Assembly (NCBI GenBank): GCA_003669055.1
Contig: RAYB01000002.1
Location: forward strand, 62,001 to 126,000
Length of the DNA: 64,000 nucleotides
Direction of reading: 5' to 3'
Source of the DNA: a bacterium 1XD21-70
GTDB taxonomy: Bacteria > Bacillota > Clostridia > Lachnospirales > Lachnospiraceae
Part shown: piece by piece, positions 15,601 to 24,358 of the stretch
Layout of the letters: every line of letters begins with the position of its first letter
Position numbering within the stretch: the first letter of the stretch is position 1
Translations under genes and position numbers: made by a program
The notes under the pieces: model-generated
Told to the model about the DNA's origin: nothing
Database searches by the model: none
What the model saw: the letters and a program-made list of their open reading frames with translations, nothing else

Positions 15601-16590
15601 TTATTGACGCACCAAATCCTCCAGCAAATCCAGCTTTTTTTCCTCCAGTTTCAGAATCCTGCCAAAAAACATCCTAAAAAACCTCAGTGGGTCTGTCTCT
15701 GTCAACACCACCGCGTTTGCCTCCCTCCGGTAAAATCCGGCGGCATCCACGACACTCTGCCCCATGGCTATCCCCCCGGTCTCAATTGCCACATAGGCCT
15801 CCAGGCCGCTGCACATCCCCCGGTCCGCAAAATATGCCACTGCCAGCGGGTCGTTGACCACACAGCCAATGATGTGTTCCCACTCCCAGTGAAAATCTAA
15901 ATAAAACTTCGTAATTGCCCGGACAAATTCCCCCGTCTTGGAATTCAGCCTCTTCATATACTCCAGCAAATCCGGGGTCAGCACAATCCGCCTCGTCACA
16001 TCCAGCCCTACCATATGGATCTTTTTCTCCAGCCTAGACGCAGCTTCATATACCAATGCCGCCGCATCCGGGTCTGCCCAATAATTGTATTCCGCCACCG
16101 GGGAACAGTTCCCATGGCTCCGGAAATTACCGCCCATCGAAACCAATTCCTCCGCACAGCCAAATGCCTGAGGCGATCGTTCTGCCAGCAATGCCAGGTT
16201 TGTCAGCGGCCCCAGCGCAATCACCGAACATCCCCCCTTTAAAAGTTCTTTCTCCAGGAAATCCACCGCTCCCTCCGGCTGCTCCCCTCCGGGCACCTCC
16301 GGTAAAAAACTCTCTCCCAGGGCATCCCGCCCGTGCGTGTCCAACGCGCTGACATACTCTCTTTTCAGAGGATGTTCTGCCCCCCTAAATACCGGCACGT
16401 CAAGCCTTCCCATCTGCCTCAGAACTTTTTTTGCATTAGAAAACCCTAATTCCACCGGGCCGTTGCCGCAGACCACCGTTATCCCGGCCACCTCCACTTC
16501 CTCCATGGAAAGTGCCAGCATTAACGCCAGGCTATCATCAATCCCCGGGTCACAATCAATCACTACCCGCCGTCGTTTTGTTCTTCGCAC
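15601..16590 (-). CDS. queK: Inosine-uridine-type nucleoside hydrolase, probable queuosine nucleosidase
   Basis: About 329 residues of the Ca2+-dependent nucleoside hydrolase family. The DCDPGIDD motif near the N-terminus and later NYWADPDAA and NDPLAVAY segments supply the metal and ribose ligands. General reaction: N-glycosidic cleavage of a nucleoside to base and ribose. Here the preQ1-I riboswitch in its leader and the downstream ECF and radical SAM genes point to hydrolysis of queuosine to queuine. I prefer the GTG at 16590 because AAAGGA lies 9 bp upstream; an ATG at 16614 is possible but has no ribosome site. It is the first gene of the salvage operon. Confidence 0.8.
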   Translation of the reverse strand: MRRTKRRRVVIDCDPGIDDSLALMLALSMEEVEVAGITVVCGNGPVELGFSNAKKVLRQMGRLDVPVFRGAEHPLKREYVSALDTHGRDALGESFLPEVPGGEQPEGAVDFLEKELLKGGCSVIALGPLTNLALLAERSPQAFGCAEELVSMGGNFRSHGNCSPVAEYNYWADPDAAALVYEAASRLEKKIHMVGLDVTRRIVLTPDLLEYMKRLNSKTGEFVRAITKFYLDFHWEWEHIIGCVVNDPLAVAYFADRGMCSGLEAYVAIETGGIAMGQSVVDAAGFYRREANAVVLTETDPLRFFRMFFGRILKLEEKKLDLLEDLVRQ

Positions 16591-16690
16591 GTGTTTCTTT
16601 CCTTTCTCTCCCATTCTTATCGAAATGTATCAAAAAAGCGCCGTCTCTGTGAGTCCCTGTCGTCCCCCCGACAAAAACTGCAACAAAAAC

Positions 16691-16724
16691 GGCACCCTGC
16701 TCTGGCAGTGTGTACTCTTGTGCC
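16691..16724 (-). terminator. Riboswitch-controlled transcription terminator
   Basis: On the minus strand GGCAC directly follows the aptamer and pairs with GTGCC. An inner CTGC-CAGA-GCAG stem sits inside and GTTTTTGTTG follows. The base of the stem overlaps the aptamer 3' end, so ligand binding can decide between terminator and read-through. Confidence 0.65.
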
Positions 16725-16758
16725 TAGTTTTTTATACTGGGAGGTTTTCGAACCAGTC
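16723..16758 (-). ncRNA. preQ1-I riboswitch
   Basis: The minus-strand leader reads GACTGGTTCG, AAAACCTCCCAGT, ATAAAAAACTAGG in order. CTGG pairs with CCAG as the P1 stem. The A-rich tail AUAAAAAACUAGG folds back into the P1 groove and its C pairs with the ligand, exactly as in preQ1 class I aptamers. Size (36 nt) and the conserved GGUUCG start fit. It sits about 10 nt after the predicted transcription start and just ahead of a terminator, upstream of the queuosine salvage operon. Confidence 0.88.
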
Positions 16759-16774
16759 TATTCTCACTCTGCCA

Positions 16775-16803
16775 AGTATATCACACAGCCTGAAATATCA
16801 CAA
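16775..16803 (-). promoter_or_regulatory. Promoter of the queuosine salvage operon
   Basis: On the minus strand TTGTGA (16798-16803) and TATACT (16775-16780) are 17 bp apart with a TGa extension. The -35 overlaps the stop codon of the upstream NRPS-like gene. Confidence 0.75.
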
Positions 16804-19800
16804 GCGCTTTTCTTTTACACGAATTTTTTCCGGTACCAGCGCCTTCTCGCAATTTTCCTCCAGATACCTTTTAAGCGCCTCAAAGTCCAGTTCCCCGCTC
16901 CCGGCGACCTCTGCCTCCAAGATGGTTTTATTGCCTTCTGCATAGCGCACATACGCGTTTGCCTCGCTGATGCCCTCATAGTCCCGCAGAATGCCCTCCA
17001 GCCTTGCCAAATCCAGAAAATTCCTCCCGGTAATGCCCTCCTGCATCACCGTCCTTCCGCCGTTTTCCAGCAAGTCCAGGCCGCCGTCCGGCAGGATCCT
17101 GGCCACACGCCCGGTCTGGTACAAAACCCCTGCCCCATAAGGATTGGTGATCTTATCCACCCAGCCGCTCGTCGGATGGTCCATGATATAGAGATTGCCC
17201 CAGGCGCCAAACGGCTGCTTGCGGCACCCGTCATCAAAAACATACGCCTTCACCCGCGTGTCCCGGCTCACCTCCGGGATCAGTTCGCAGCCCGCCTCCC
17301 GGTTGACCGCCCCCGCAGTAACCCGGTAGTGCCTGGGATATACCGTCTCCGGCAGATGCTTCTTTAACCGCCTCACCGACGGCTCCTCTAACATTGCCGC
17401 CACGACTGCCTCCAGGCAGATCATAAATATTTTCAGCTGTGCCCGGTCAAACCGGTTCTTCCAATAACGCAGTTCATAGGAATACCCCTTCTCATCCGAC
17501 ATCACCTGGAGATGGAACGGCAGGGAATCCAGCTGGATCTTCATCCGCTGTGCCGGTGCGCCGCCGATCTGGCTGATATTCAGGATATCGCCCTGGTACT
17601 GGAAAAACATCTCGTCCGCATGCAGGTTGGAAATATAGCAGCGCATGGTATCCATGATCTGCCGCCCTGATTTCTGCAGAAGTTCCGGCACCGTCTCATG
17701 CGGCACATTCGTATACCGGAAATAATACGTCAAAAACAATGGCCCTGCCAGCCTCGCCCAGCGGCTGTCCGTCCGCCCGCTGTGGATGCTCGAACTGACC
17801 GTATCCTTCTCGTTGCTGAAAATGCCGATGCAGTAATTGTAGGCCGTCAAAAAGATTGCATTCTCCGATATCCCATGCTTGCGGCCGAATGCTGTCAGCG
17901 TCTTACGGTTCAGGCTTTCAAAACGCTCCTTTAGCACCGCGTTCTCCCCCTGGAAGAGGTCGTAGGAATCCTTTAAGTTCAGAATGCTTTTACGGATCCT
18001 AAAGCCCTCCATCAGCTTTCTGAAATACGCTTCGTTCTCTGACCTTAACCCCCTTGCGTCACGGTCCTTCTCATCCAGGATATACTCAAAAAAGCTATAC
18101 TTCTCCTTCTCCACCTGCTCACCGGCATAGAGACGGTTGATGTCCTCAAACAGCACATTCATCGTGATGCCGTCCCCCATGATATGGGCAATGTCAAAGA
18201 ACAGGTAATTGGCCGAGTCGGTGCGGTAAATCCCCACATGGTACAGGGGCTCGCCCTCCGTATACATATATGGCCTTAAAAGGCCTTTTTTGTACTCCTT
18301 CCACTGCTCATCGCTCATGGACTCCACCGGCACCTCCACCCGCTTCCCATCGTGGCGGAAATTCTTAAAAACCCCTTCATGAAGCTGCACCACGGCTTTC
18401 AGCCCCGGATGTATGTCAAAAACATCCTCCACGGCTTTCCTCAGCCTCTCCAGGTCCACGCTCCCATCCAGCTTAAAAAGGAACGGCAGGTTCGCGGTGG
18501 TATTGCCCCGCATGACATAGGCAAAATAGAGTTGGAGGTTGGTCAGCGGGTAGATCTCCTGCACCGTGAAATCCACCGGTTCCTGCTCCTTTGCCTCCCG
18601 TATGAAGCTTTCCAGCGCCAGCACTGTCGTATGGCTGGCAAGGTCATTTAAAGTAATGGATACCCCTAGCTGTTCATACAAATCGGTCAGCAGCATCACG
18701 CTTCCCAAGGAATCAAGGCCCACGGTATAGATATCCGTGTCAATCCCGAAACGCCTGTGCCCCAGCACAGCCGCAATACAGCCATAGATCTGCTCCTGCC
18801 GCCCGTTTTCCGGCTGGCGGGTCTTTAACAGTTCCTCCTGTTCCTTCTGCCTCTGGCTGAAATACTGGCTGCGGATAATCTTTTTCGATGAGGTCTTGGC
18901 AAAGGGGGTCTCCCTGAGCCGGAAATTCAGTATCCGCTTAAAGGTAGGCAAGGCCTCATTATGCTTCCTGATAATTTCTGACACCACGCCCTCAATGTCC
19001 GTGATGCCTGCCACCTCGGCATATTTGAAGTTGGGGTACACCTCCGCCGTCACCATGTCATTCTCCCCAAATACCAGGATATCCTCGATGATCCGGTCAT
19101 CCTCAAACAGGTTCTCCAGCTGCTCCGGCGCCACATTCTCCCCGTTGCTTAAGATAATCAGGTTTTTCTTCCTTCCGGTCAGATAGAGGAAATTTTCCTC
19201 GTCCACATAGCCCAAGTCCCCGGTACACAGCCAGCCGTCCTCTGTCATCGCCTCAGCGGTTTTATCCGGCTCCTTGTAATATCCCATCATCACCGAGGGG
19301 CTCTTGACCTGGATCTCCCCCTCCACGATCCGCACCTGGCAGCGGTCCACGATCCTGCCTACCGAGGCTACCTTATCCGGGCGGCTCCAGTCGGGGGAGG
19401 CAATCTTTGGCGAGCACTCCGACATCCCGTAGCCCTGGGCGATAGAAATGCCCAGCCCGCGGTAGTTGGCCGCCAGGTCCGGCGCCAGGTACCCGCCGCC
19501 GCTGATGATCTTGTGCAGATGCTTCCCCAGCACCTGCGTACGCATCTTGCCGACCGGCTGCCCGGCCTGCCGCGACATGATGGCAATCCTGTTGTACAAG
19601 GTCTTGGCAATCATCGGCACCATGCGGATCACGGTAGGCTGGAACAGCTGGATATGTGCCGCCAGCTTAGCCATGTCGCGGTTCAGGCACAGCGTCCCCC
19701 CATAGCGCATCACAATCAGCACGTCGCCGTTGATGCAGAACACATGGTGGATCGGCAGCACATTCAGATAAACCTCGCGTTCCGGATGGTCGGTATCGGT

Positions 19801-20403
19801 GGTACAAAACGTATTGTCGATTAAGTTGCCGTTGGAAAGCATCACGCCCTTGCCGCGCCCTGTGGTGCCCGAGGTGAACAGGATCATCGCCAGATCCCTC
19901 TCCGACACCTCCGGCACCGCCTCCTGCCCGGCATATTCCCGCAGGATATTGTCCGAACAGGGCACATGGCGGCCATGCTGTAAGGAAATATACTCCTTTA
20001 CCTCCGGGCACATCCCCTTTACGCCGTCCACCAAGGCATGATGGTCCCAGTCATAGAACAGGATGTCCACGTCCGAGCGGTTCAAGCAGTCCGCAAAGGT
20101 CTCCACGTTCATCTGGATATCCAACGGGACACTCACATTGCCGTTGCTCATCACCCCCAGCATCACAGCCAGGTAATGGTGGCTGCTGCTGCCCAAAAGC
20201 CCCACTTTAACCTTGTGGCCGAACCGCTTATCCTGGGCTGCTGCCCACGCTGCCACTGCACTGCACTGTGCCGCGAATTCCTGGTATGTAACGTCAAAAA
20301 CCACGTCATTCTCCTCATAGCGAAGAAAAACGTGATCCCCATGCTCCTGGCCTGCATGCTTTACCAGGTCGTAGATCGTCTTTGTATTTTCATATGTTAT
20401 CAT
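16798..20403 (-). CDS. NRPS-like protein: adenylation, carrier, condensation and truncated C-terminal adenylation-like domain
   Basis: About 1201 residues. An AMP-binding ligase domain covers residues 1-515, with LFTSGTTGRGKG at 175-186, TGDLGY and PFAKTSSKK. A carrier domain follows with GLDSLG (Ser565 for phosphopantetheine). A condensation-like domain covers about 610-1040 and has AHIMGDG (His740, Asp744); the first His of HHxxxDG is Ala but the catalytic one is kept. The last 150 residues resemble only the C-terminal part of an adenylation domain (YQTGRVARILPDGGLDLLEN, then NFLDLARLEGIL). There is no thioesterase or reductase. It may make a lipopeptide or acyl-amino-acid product. Start: ATG 20403 after GGGGGAG; a TTG at 20427 is less likely. 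It diverges from the gene at 20553. Confidence 0.8.
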   Translation of the reverse strand: MITYENTKTIYDLVKHAGQEHGDHVFLRYEENDVVFDVTYQEFAAQCSAVAAWAAAQDKRFGHKVKVGLLGSSSHHYLAVMLGVMSNGNVSVPLDIQMNVETFADCLNRSDVDILFYDWDHHALVDGVKGMCPEVKEYISLQHGRHVPCSDNILREYAGQEAVPEVSERDLAMILFTSGTTGRGKGVMLSNGNLIDNTFCTTDTDHPEREVYLNVLPIHHVFCINGDVLIVMRYGGTLCLNRDMAKLAAHIQLFQPTVIRMVPMIAKTLYNRIAIMSRQAGQPVGKMRTQVLGKHLHKIISGGGYLAPDLAANYRGLGISIAQGYGMSECSPKIASPDWSRPDKVASVGRIVDRCQVRIVEGEIQVKSPSVMMGYYKEPDKTAEAMTEDGWLCTGDLGYVDEENFLYLTGRKKNLIILSNGENVAPEQLENLFEDDRIIEDILVFGENDMVTAEVYPNFKYAEVAGITDIEGVVSEIIRKHNEALPTFKRILNFRLRETPFAKTSSKKIIRSQYFSQRQKEQEELLKTRQPENGRQEQIYGCIAAVLGHRRFGIDTDIYTVGLDSLGSVMLLTDLYEQLGVSITLNDLASHTTVLALESFIREAKEQEPVDFTVQEIYPLTNLQLYFAYVMRGNTTANLPFLFKLDGSVDLERLRKAVEDVFDIHPGLKAVVQLHEGVFKNFRHDGKRVEVPVESMSDEQWKEYKKGLLRPYMYTEGEPLYHVGIYRTDSANYLFFDIAHIMGDGITMNVLFEDINRLYAGEQVEKEKYSFFEYILDEKDRDARGLRSENEAYFRKLMEGFRIRKSILNLKDSYDLFQGENAVLKERFESLNRKTLTAFGRKHGISENAIFLTAYNYCIGIFSNEKDTVSSSIHSGRTDSRWARLAGPLFLTYYFRYTNVPHETVPELLQKSGRQIMDTMRCYISNLHADEMFFQYQGDILNISQIGGAPAQRMKIQLDSLPFHLQVMSDEKGYSYELRYWKNRFDRAQLKIFMICLEAVVAAMLEEPSVRRLKKHLPETVYPRHYRVTAGAVNREAGCELIPEVSRDTRVKAYVFDDGCRKQPFGAWGNLYIMDHPTSGWVDKITNPYGAGVLYQTGRVARILPDGGLDLLENGGRTVMQEGITGRNFLDLARLEGILRDYEGISEANAYVRYAEGNKTILEAEVAGSGELDFEALKRYLEENCEKALVPEKIRVKEKRL

Positions 20404-20482
20404 GGCCTTCTCCCCCTTGGTTTCCAAGATTTTCCACAGGTGCTTTTCCCAAATATAACACAGTGCCTGTCCGGAATCAATA

Positions 20483-20511
20483 TTGCTTTGAGATTCAAAA
20501 TATGGTAAAAT
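20483..20511 (+). promoter_or_regulatory. Promoter of the glycosyltransferase-like gene
   Basis: TTGCTT (20483-20488) and TAAAAT (20506-20511), spacing 17 bp, lie in the divergent gap between the two genes. Confidence 0.5.
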
Positions 20512-20552
20512 GAACTATATTTTGCCAAACGGCAGTCAGGAGAAGCATACCT

Positions 20553-22097
20553 ATGATTATCAGTGTACCAGGGGAATACTATGTATATGAGGCAGAAGAT
20601 GCGCCCTCCCGGGAAAGCCTGTCCCTGTTTTTTCAGGATCTGGGCGAAAACGATATCCTGGAGGTGCGGGTCAGACCAGGCACCCCCGCTGGCTATTCCT
20701 ACCATGTCACCCGCTATTTCTTGGAGCATCAGCTGGATTTCATGAATCTTGCCCTGCCAAAAGGGAGCGATACCTTCTGTCTTGCCTCCCAGGTATGCCC
20801 CTACCATGCCGTGCTGCCCGTGATCGATGCCAACGGCTCTTGTGTCAGCATTGTAAAGAAAATCTGGACCTACTATCAGCACCCTTACCAGTATGGAGGA
20901 GGGCTGGACTTAAGCTTCCTCAACCGTTATGAGCGCATCGTCCTGGTATCCCTCAACGAATATTCCATAGAATTATACAAAAAAGCCATCCCCCTCTGGA
21001 ACGGCAAAAAACTCTATCTCATCGGCGAAGACTGGAACGATTACCTGGATGTGCTCCCTGCCCCTCCCAATGTCCCTGTAACGGTTTATGGGCAGATGGA
21101 TGAGATCGGAAAGAACTTTCGTGAAGAAGACTATGTACGCCTTTTATATATCGCTGACAAGCTTCCCGAAAACGAGGGCATCTCCCGGTATGAGCACGGG
21201 ATTATGAGTTATGATGAGGTTATGGCACTGACCTTTTTCTTTTCCTATGCCACGCACCCCGGTACCCGGCATCCCGGCCGCAGGTTCTTCCTGATCGATG
21301 CCCGGTTCAACCTTGAGGGGATTTTCGGCATCTGGAACAAAGTGTTTACCGCCGCAAGATACGCCATGGCCAAAGGTTATACCCCTGCCTTTGCAATCAC
21401 CTCCTCCGACGACAATATCTACTCCGACCATCCCGGGGACGATATCTGGAACAAATTCTTTTTGCAGCCGGAGGGCTTTTCTTTGCCGGAGATCCGGGAA
21501 AGCTGCCACCTGACGCTTTCCCCCAATATGAATGTGCTGACCATTATGCGCCATATCATGGACGAGGTATCTAAAGGCCAAACGATCCTCTGGCCGGACG
21601 GGATCTTCAACAGCCATGTGAAAAACTATATCGCCGGGCGGAAACAGCGTTTCCTCCCCCATCCCGAACGCACCCTCGGCGTCCTGGTCCGCGGCACCGA
21701 CTATATCCACAACCCCCTGCCGAACCACCCGCGGCAGGCTCCCGTGGAGATGGTCATGGAAAAGATATCCGAGGCCGAAGCCAGCTGGGGCTTTGACTGG
21801 ATTTACCTGGCTACCGAAGACCAGGAAATCTGCCAAAAGATGGAAAAGCATTATGGCAGCCGTCTGTCCTTTACCGACCAGGAACGCTACACCGTTAAAC
21901 CCGGGCAGCTTTTGTCCCAGATACCCCGGGAAAAAAGCGAGGGAAACGGCTTCCGCTTAGGCGCGGAATATCTGTGCTCCGTCCATCTCCTCTCCCAATG
22001 CCGGTGCCTGATCGCCTCCGGCGAATGCGGCGCCCTGACCGAGGCTTTGAGGGAAAACGGCGGAAAATACCAGCATGTATTTGTCTTCCATCTATAA
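20553..22097 (+). CDS. Unknown protein, C-terminal part resembling O-fucosyltransferase/NodZ-like glycosyltransferases
   Basis: 514 residues without signal peptide or membrane spans. The N-terminal 220 residues are unrecognised. The C-terminal half has LGVLVRGTDYI, where R and G-D-Y resemble the HxRxGD motif of fucosyltransferase-like folds. It then has WIYLATEDQEI and CLIASGECGALTEALREN, which look like the nucleotide-sugar end of GT-B enzymes. I infer a sugar-transfer role with low certainty. It is transcribed away from the NRPS-like gene and may act with it. Its stop codon overlaps the stop of the converging xdhC-like gene (CTATAA), leaving no room for a terminator. ATG 20553 lacks a strong ribosome site. 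Confidence 0.45.
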   Translation: MIISVPGEYYVYEAEDAPSRESLSLFFQDLGENDILEVRVRPGTPAGYSYHVTRYFLEHQLDFMNLALPKGSDTFCLASQVCPYHAVLPVIDANGSCVSIVKKIWTYYQHPYQYGGGLDLSFLNRYERIVLVSLNEYSIELYKKAIPLWNGKKLYLIGEDWNDYLDVLPAPPNVPVTVYGQMDEIGKNFREEDYVRLLYIADKLPENEGISRYEHGIMSYDEVMALTFFFSYATHPGTRHPGRRFFLIDARFNLEGIFGIWNKVFTAARYAMAKGYTPAFAITSSDDNIYSDHPGDDIWNKFFLQPEGFSLPEIRESCHLTLSPNMNVLTIMRHIMDEVSKGQTILWPDGIFNSHVKNYIAGRKQRFLPHPERTLGVLVRGTDYIHNPLPNHPRQAPVEMVMEKISEAEASWGFDWIYLATEDQEICQKMEKHYGSRLSFTDQERYTVKPGQLLSQIPREKSEGNGFRLGAEYLCSVHLLSQCRCLIASGECGALTEALRENGGKYQHVFVFHL

Positions 22098-23090
22098 AAC
22101 CATATGGCGTCCAATATCCGGATGCCCCGCCCGCACCGCGATCAGTTCCCCTGCGATACTGATCGCGATCTCTGCCGGTGTCTCTGCATAGATCTGTGTC
22201 CCGACCGGCATATGGCACATCTCGATCTCTTCCCGGGTAAAACCATCCTCCATCAGCTTTCCCGCAACCGCGGCAATCTTATTACGGCTGCCGATTACGC
22301 CGAGGTAACGCGGACGGCATGCAAGCATCTGCCGCTGCACCAGGTAATCAAAAGAATGCCCCCTTGTCATCACGCAGACATAATCCCTGTGCCCGACCGC
22401 AAGGTAATCCCCGATCCGTCCCATATCTCCCGCCACCGTCCGTTCTGCCCCCAAAAATACCCGCGGATTGGCAAATTCCTCCCTGTCGTCCATAACCACA
22501 CAGCGAAAGCCCAGATGTGCCAGCACCGGCACCAGTTCCTGTGCCACATGCCCCCCGCCGAATATATAGACCCTCCCGGCCTGTACCAAAGGCTCTACAT
22601 AGTAATTGCGCCCCCCGGCCTCCCACCGGTGCGCCTTGCTGCCAAAGGCTGCCGCTGTCCCGGGCAGGTTCCCCCATCCCTCCTGTCTGTTACCGATCCC
22701 CATCTTCCAGCAGGTTTCGTCTGTAATATCCATGGCCAGCCAACTGTCCTCGTCCCGGCCGAATGCGTCCAGGACTTGGCTGCATAGTTCCCTAACCTCC
22801 TCATCTTTTGGGTTTACATACTGAAAATATACCGTCACGTCCCCTCCGCACACCATGCCGATATCAGACACCTCATTGGGAGCCAGGTTAAACCCTTTTA
22901 TATAAGAAGCTTTTTTCTGCATGGCTGCCATGGCCACCTGAATGGAACGGTATTCCACTGCACCGCCGCCGATTGTCCCCCGGATACTCCCGTCCCCTCT
23001 GACCAGCATGCGGGATCCGGCTCCCCGCGGCGTGGAACCCGAACTGGCAATCACCGTCACCAGCACTGCCTCTTTCCCTTGTGCCAGCAT
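22092..23090 (-). CDS. XdhC family molybdenum-hydroxylase maturation protein
   Basis: About 332 residues. The N-terminal XdhC/CoxI domain is visible (VIASSGSTPRGAGSRMLV, GGGAVEY). A Rossmann domain follows with VYIFGGGHVAQEL and GVIGSRNK. XdhC proteins bind molybdenum cofactor, help add its terminal sulfur ligand and insert it into xanthine-dehydrogenase-type enzymes. Here it is the last gene of the molybdenum arm and should serve the hydroxylase at 30816-33383. The ATG at 23090 has GAGGAG 9 bp upstream. A TTG at 23099, or a rarer ATA overlapping the previous gene, would add a natural-looking MKQLFEEL-like start, so the true start is open. Confidence 0.85.
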   Translation of the reverse strand: MLAQGKEAVLVTVIASSGSTPRGAGSRMLVRGDGSIRGTIGGGAVEYRSIQVAMAAMQKKASYIKGFNLAPNEVSDIGMVCGGDVTVYFQYVNPKDEEVRELCSQVLDAFGRDEDSWLAMDITDETCWKMGIGNRQEGWGNLPGTAAAFGSKAHRWEAGGRNYYVEPLVQAGRVYIFGGGHVAQELVPVLAHLGFRCVVMDDREEFANPRVFLGAERTVAGDMGRIGDYLAVGHRDYVCVMTRGHSFDYLVQRQMLACRPRYLGVIGSRNKIAAVAGKLMEDGFTREEIEMCHMPVGTQIYAETPAEIAISIAGELIAVRAGHPDIGRHMVL

Positions 23091-23116
23091 CTGCCCCAAC
23101 TCCTCAAATAACTGTT

Positions 23117-24358
23117 TTATTTGCCCTCCTCTCCCTTACTGCCGCCCTGCCTGCCCTCCCGGAGCAGCAGGACGGCTGACGGCTCCACCCGCATCCACTG
23201 CGGCACCACGTTTGCCGCCCCATGGATGGGGGATCCCTTCCTGCACCTCCACCACAGCCCGTTTTGCAGCGTTACGTACCATTCAAACGGCATTTCCGAA
23301 GCCTGCGCCTCTCCCACCGGAATCAGGTTTGCATCCGGCCTTTTCCACGCTGCCAATTCCTCCGTCCCCACCGCAAGCAAATCATGGGAACGGATCCCGG
23401 CATAAATATGCTCCCTACCAACCTCCTGTTCTGTCGCCAGTTCCAAACCGCCCCAATCCAATGCCCGCAGGCGGTGTTTTGCCAGACGTTCTATCCGGCT
23501 GATATTCTTGCAGCCTGTCAGCCGTGCCGCCTGCACTGTCCCTGGGTTTCTAAACACCTCCCGGGACGGCCCGGACACAATCGCCTGCCCCCGGTCCATC
23601 AGCAAAAGACGGCTGCAAAGCTGGTATGCCTCCTCCCGGTCATGGGTCACCAGGACCGTAATCCCCCCAAATTCCTTCAGCACCTGTATCAGTTCCAGCC
23701 GCAGCCCCTCCCTTAAATGGGCATCCATCGCAGAAAACGGCTCGTCCAACAAAAGCACCTGAGGTTCATAAGCCAGAAGCCTCGCCAGCGCCACCCGTTG
23801 CTGCTGCCCGCCGGAAAGCTGGCCGGGATAGTGCCGCTCCAGCCCTTCCAGCCGGAACCTGCCTATCAGGCCTGCCGCCTGCCGCTTCCTCTCCTGGCGG
23901 CGGCTGCCGCTCTCCATCCAAAAGAATCTCCTGCCCTCTTTCCCTTCAATGCCCGCCATAATGTTCTGCTCAACCGTCATATTGGGGAACAGCGCATAAT
24001 TCTGGAACAGATAGCCTACCCTCCTCCTCTGCGGAGGAAGGTTGATCTGCCGACCTGAATCATAGAAGACCTCCTCCCGGAAGGATTCTTTGTTTTCTTC
24101 CGTTTCCTGCCCCCTTCTTTCCCCCGGCTCGCCTCCGTTTCCTGTATGGCGCAGCACGATGCTCCCGCTATCCGGCACGGCAATCCCGGCAACCGACTTT
24201 AAGGCCATGCTCTTCCCGCAGCCGGAAGCGCCCAGGATCCCCAAAATCCCTTTCCCCGCCGTAAAAGCAATATCCAGCTGAAACTCTTTTACCTGTTTTT
24301 GGAGGCTCACCTGCAAAAACGAGCCTGAAACGTGGTTTTCCCCCATGATCCGTTTCAT
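23117..24358 (-). CDS. modC: Molybdate ABC transporter ATP-binding protein
   Basis: About 413 residues. Walker A is GASGCGKS, the signature is LSGGQQQRVALARLL, Walker B is VLLLDEPFSAMD, and the switch histidine is in LVTHDRE, all in the first 250 residues. The C-terminal part is an accessory TOBE/MOP-like region, longer than in the simplest ModC. An insert between Walker A and the Q-loop is Glu/Arg-rich and poorly conserved. It powers molybdate import with the adjacent permease and binding protein. The start is the ATG at 24358, which overlaps the modB stop as ATGA. A longer frame to 24643 only shadows modB. Confidence 0.88.
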   Translation of the reverse strand: MKRIMGENHVSGSFLQVSLQKQVKEFQLDIAFTAGKGILGILGASGCGKSMALKSVAGIAVPDSGSIVLRHTGNGGEPGERRGQETEENKESFREEVFYDSGRQINLPPQRRRVGYLFQNYALFPNMTVEQNIMAGIEGKEGRRFFWMESGSRRQERKRQAAGLIGRFRLEGLERHYPGQLSGGQQQRVALARLLAYEPQVLLLDEPFSAMDAHLREGLRLELIQVLKEFGGITVLVTHDREEAYQLCSRLLLMDRGQAIVSGPSREVFRNPGTVQAARLTGCKNISRIERLAKHRLRALDWGGLELATEQEVGREHIYAGIRSHDLLAVGTEELAAWKRPDANLIPVGEAQASEMPFEWYVTLQNGLWWRCRKGSPIHGAANVVPQWMRVEPSAVLLLREGRQGGSKGEEGK

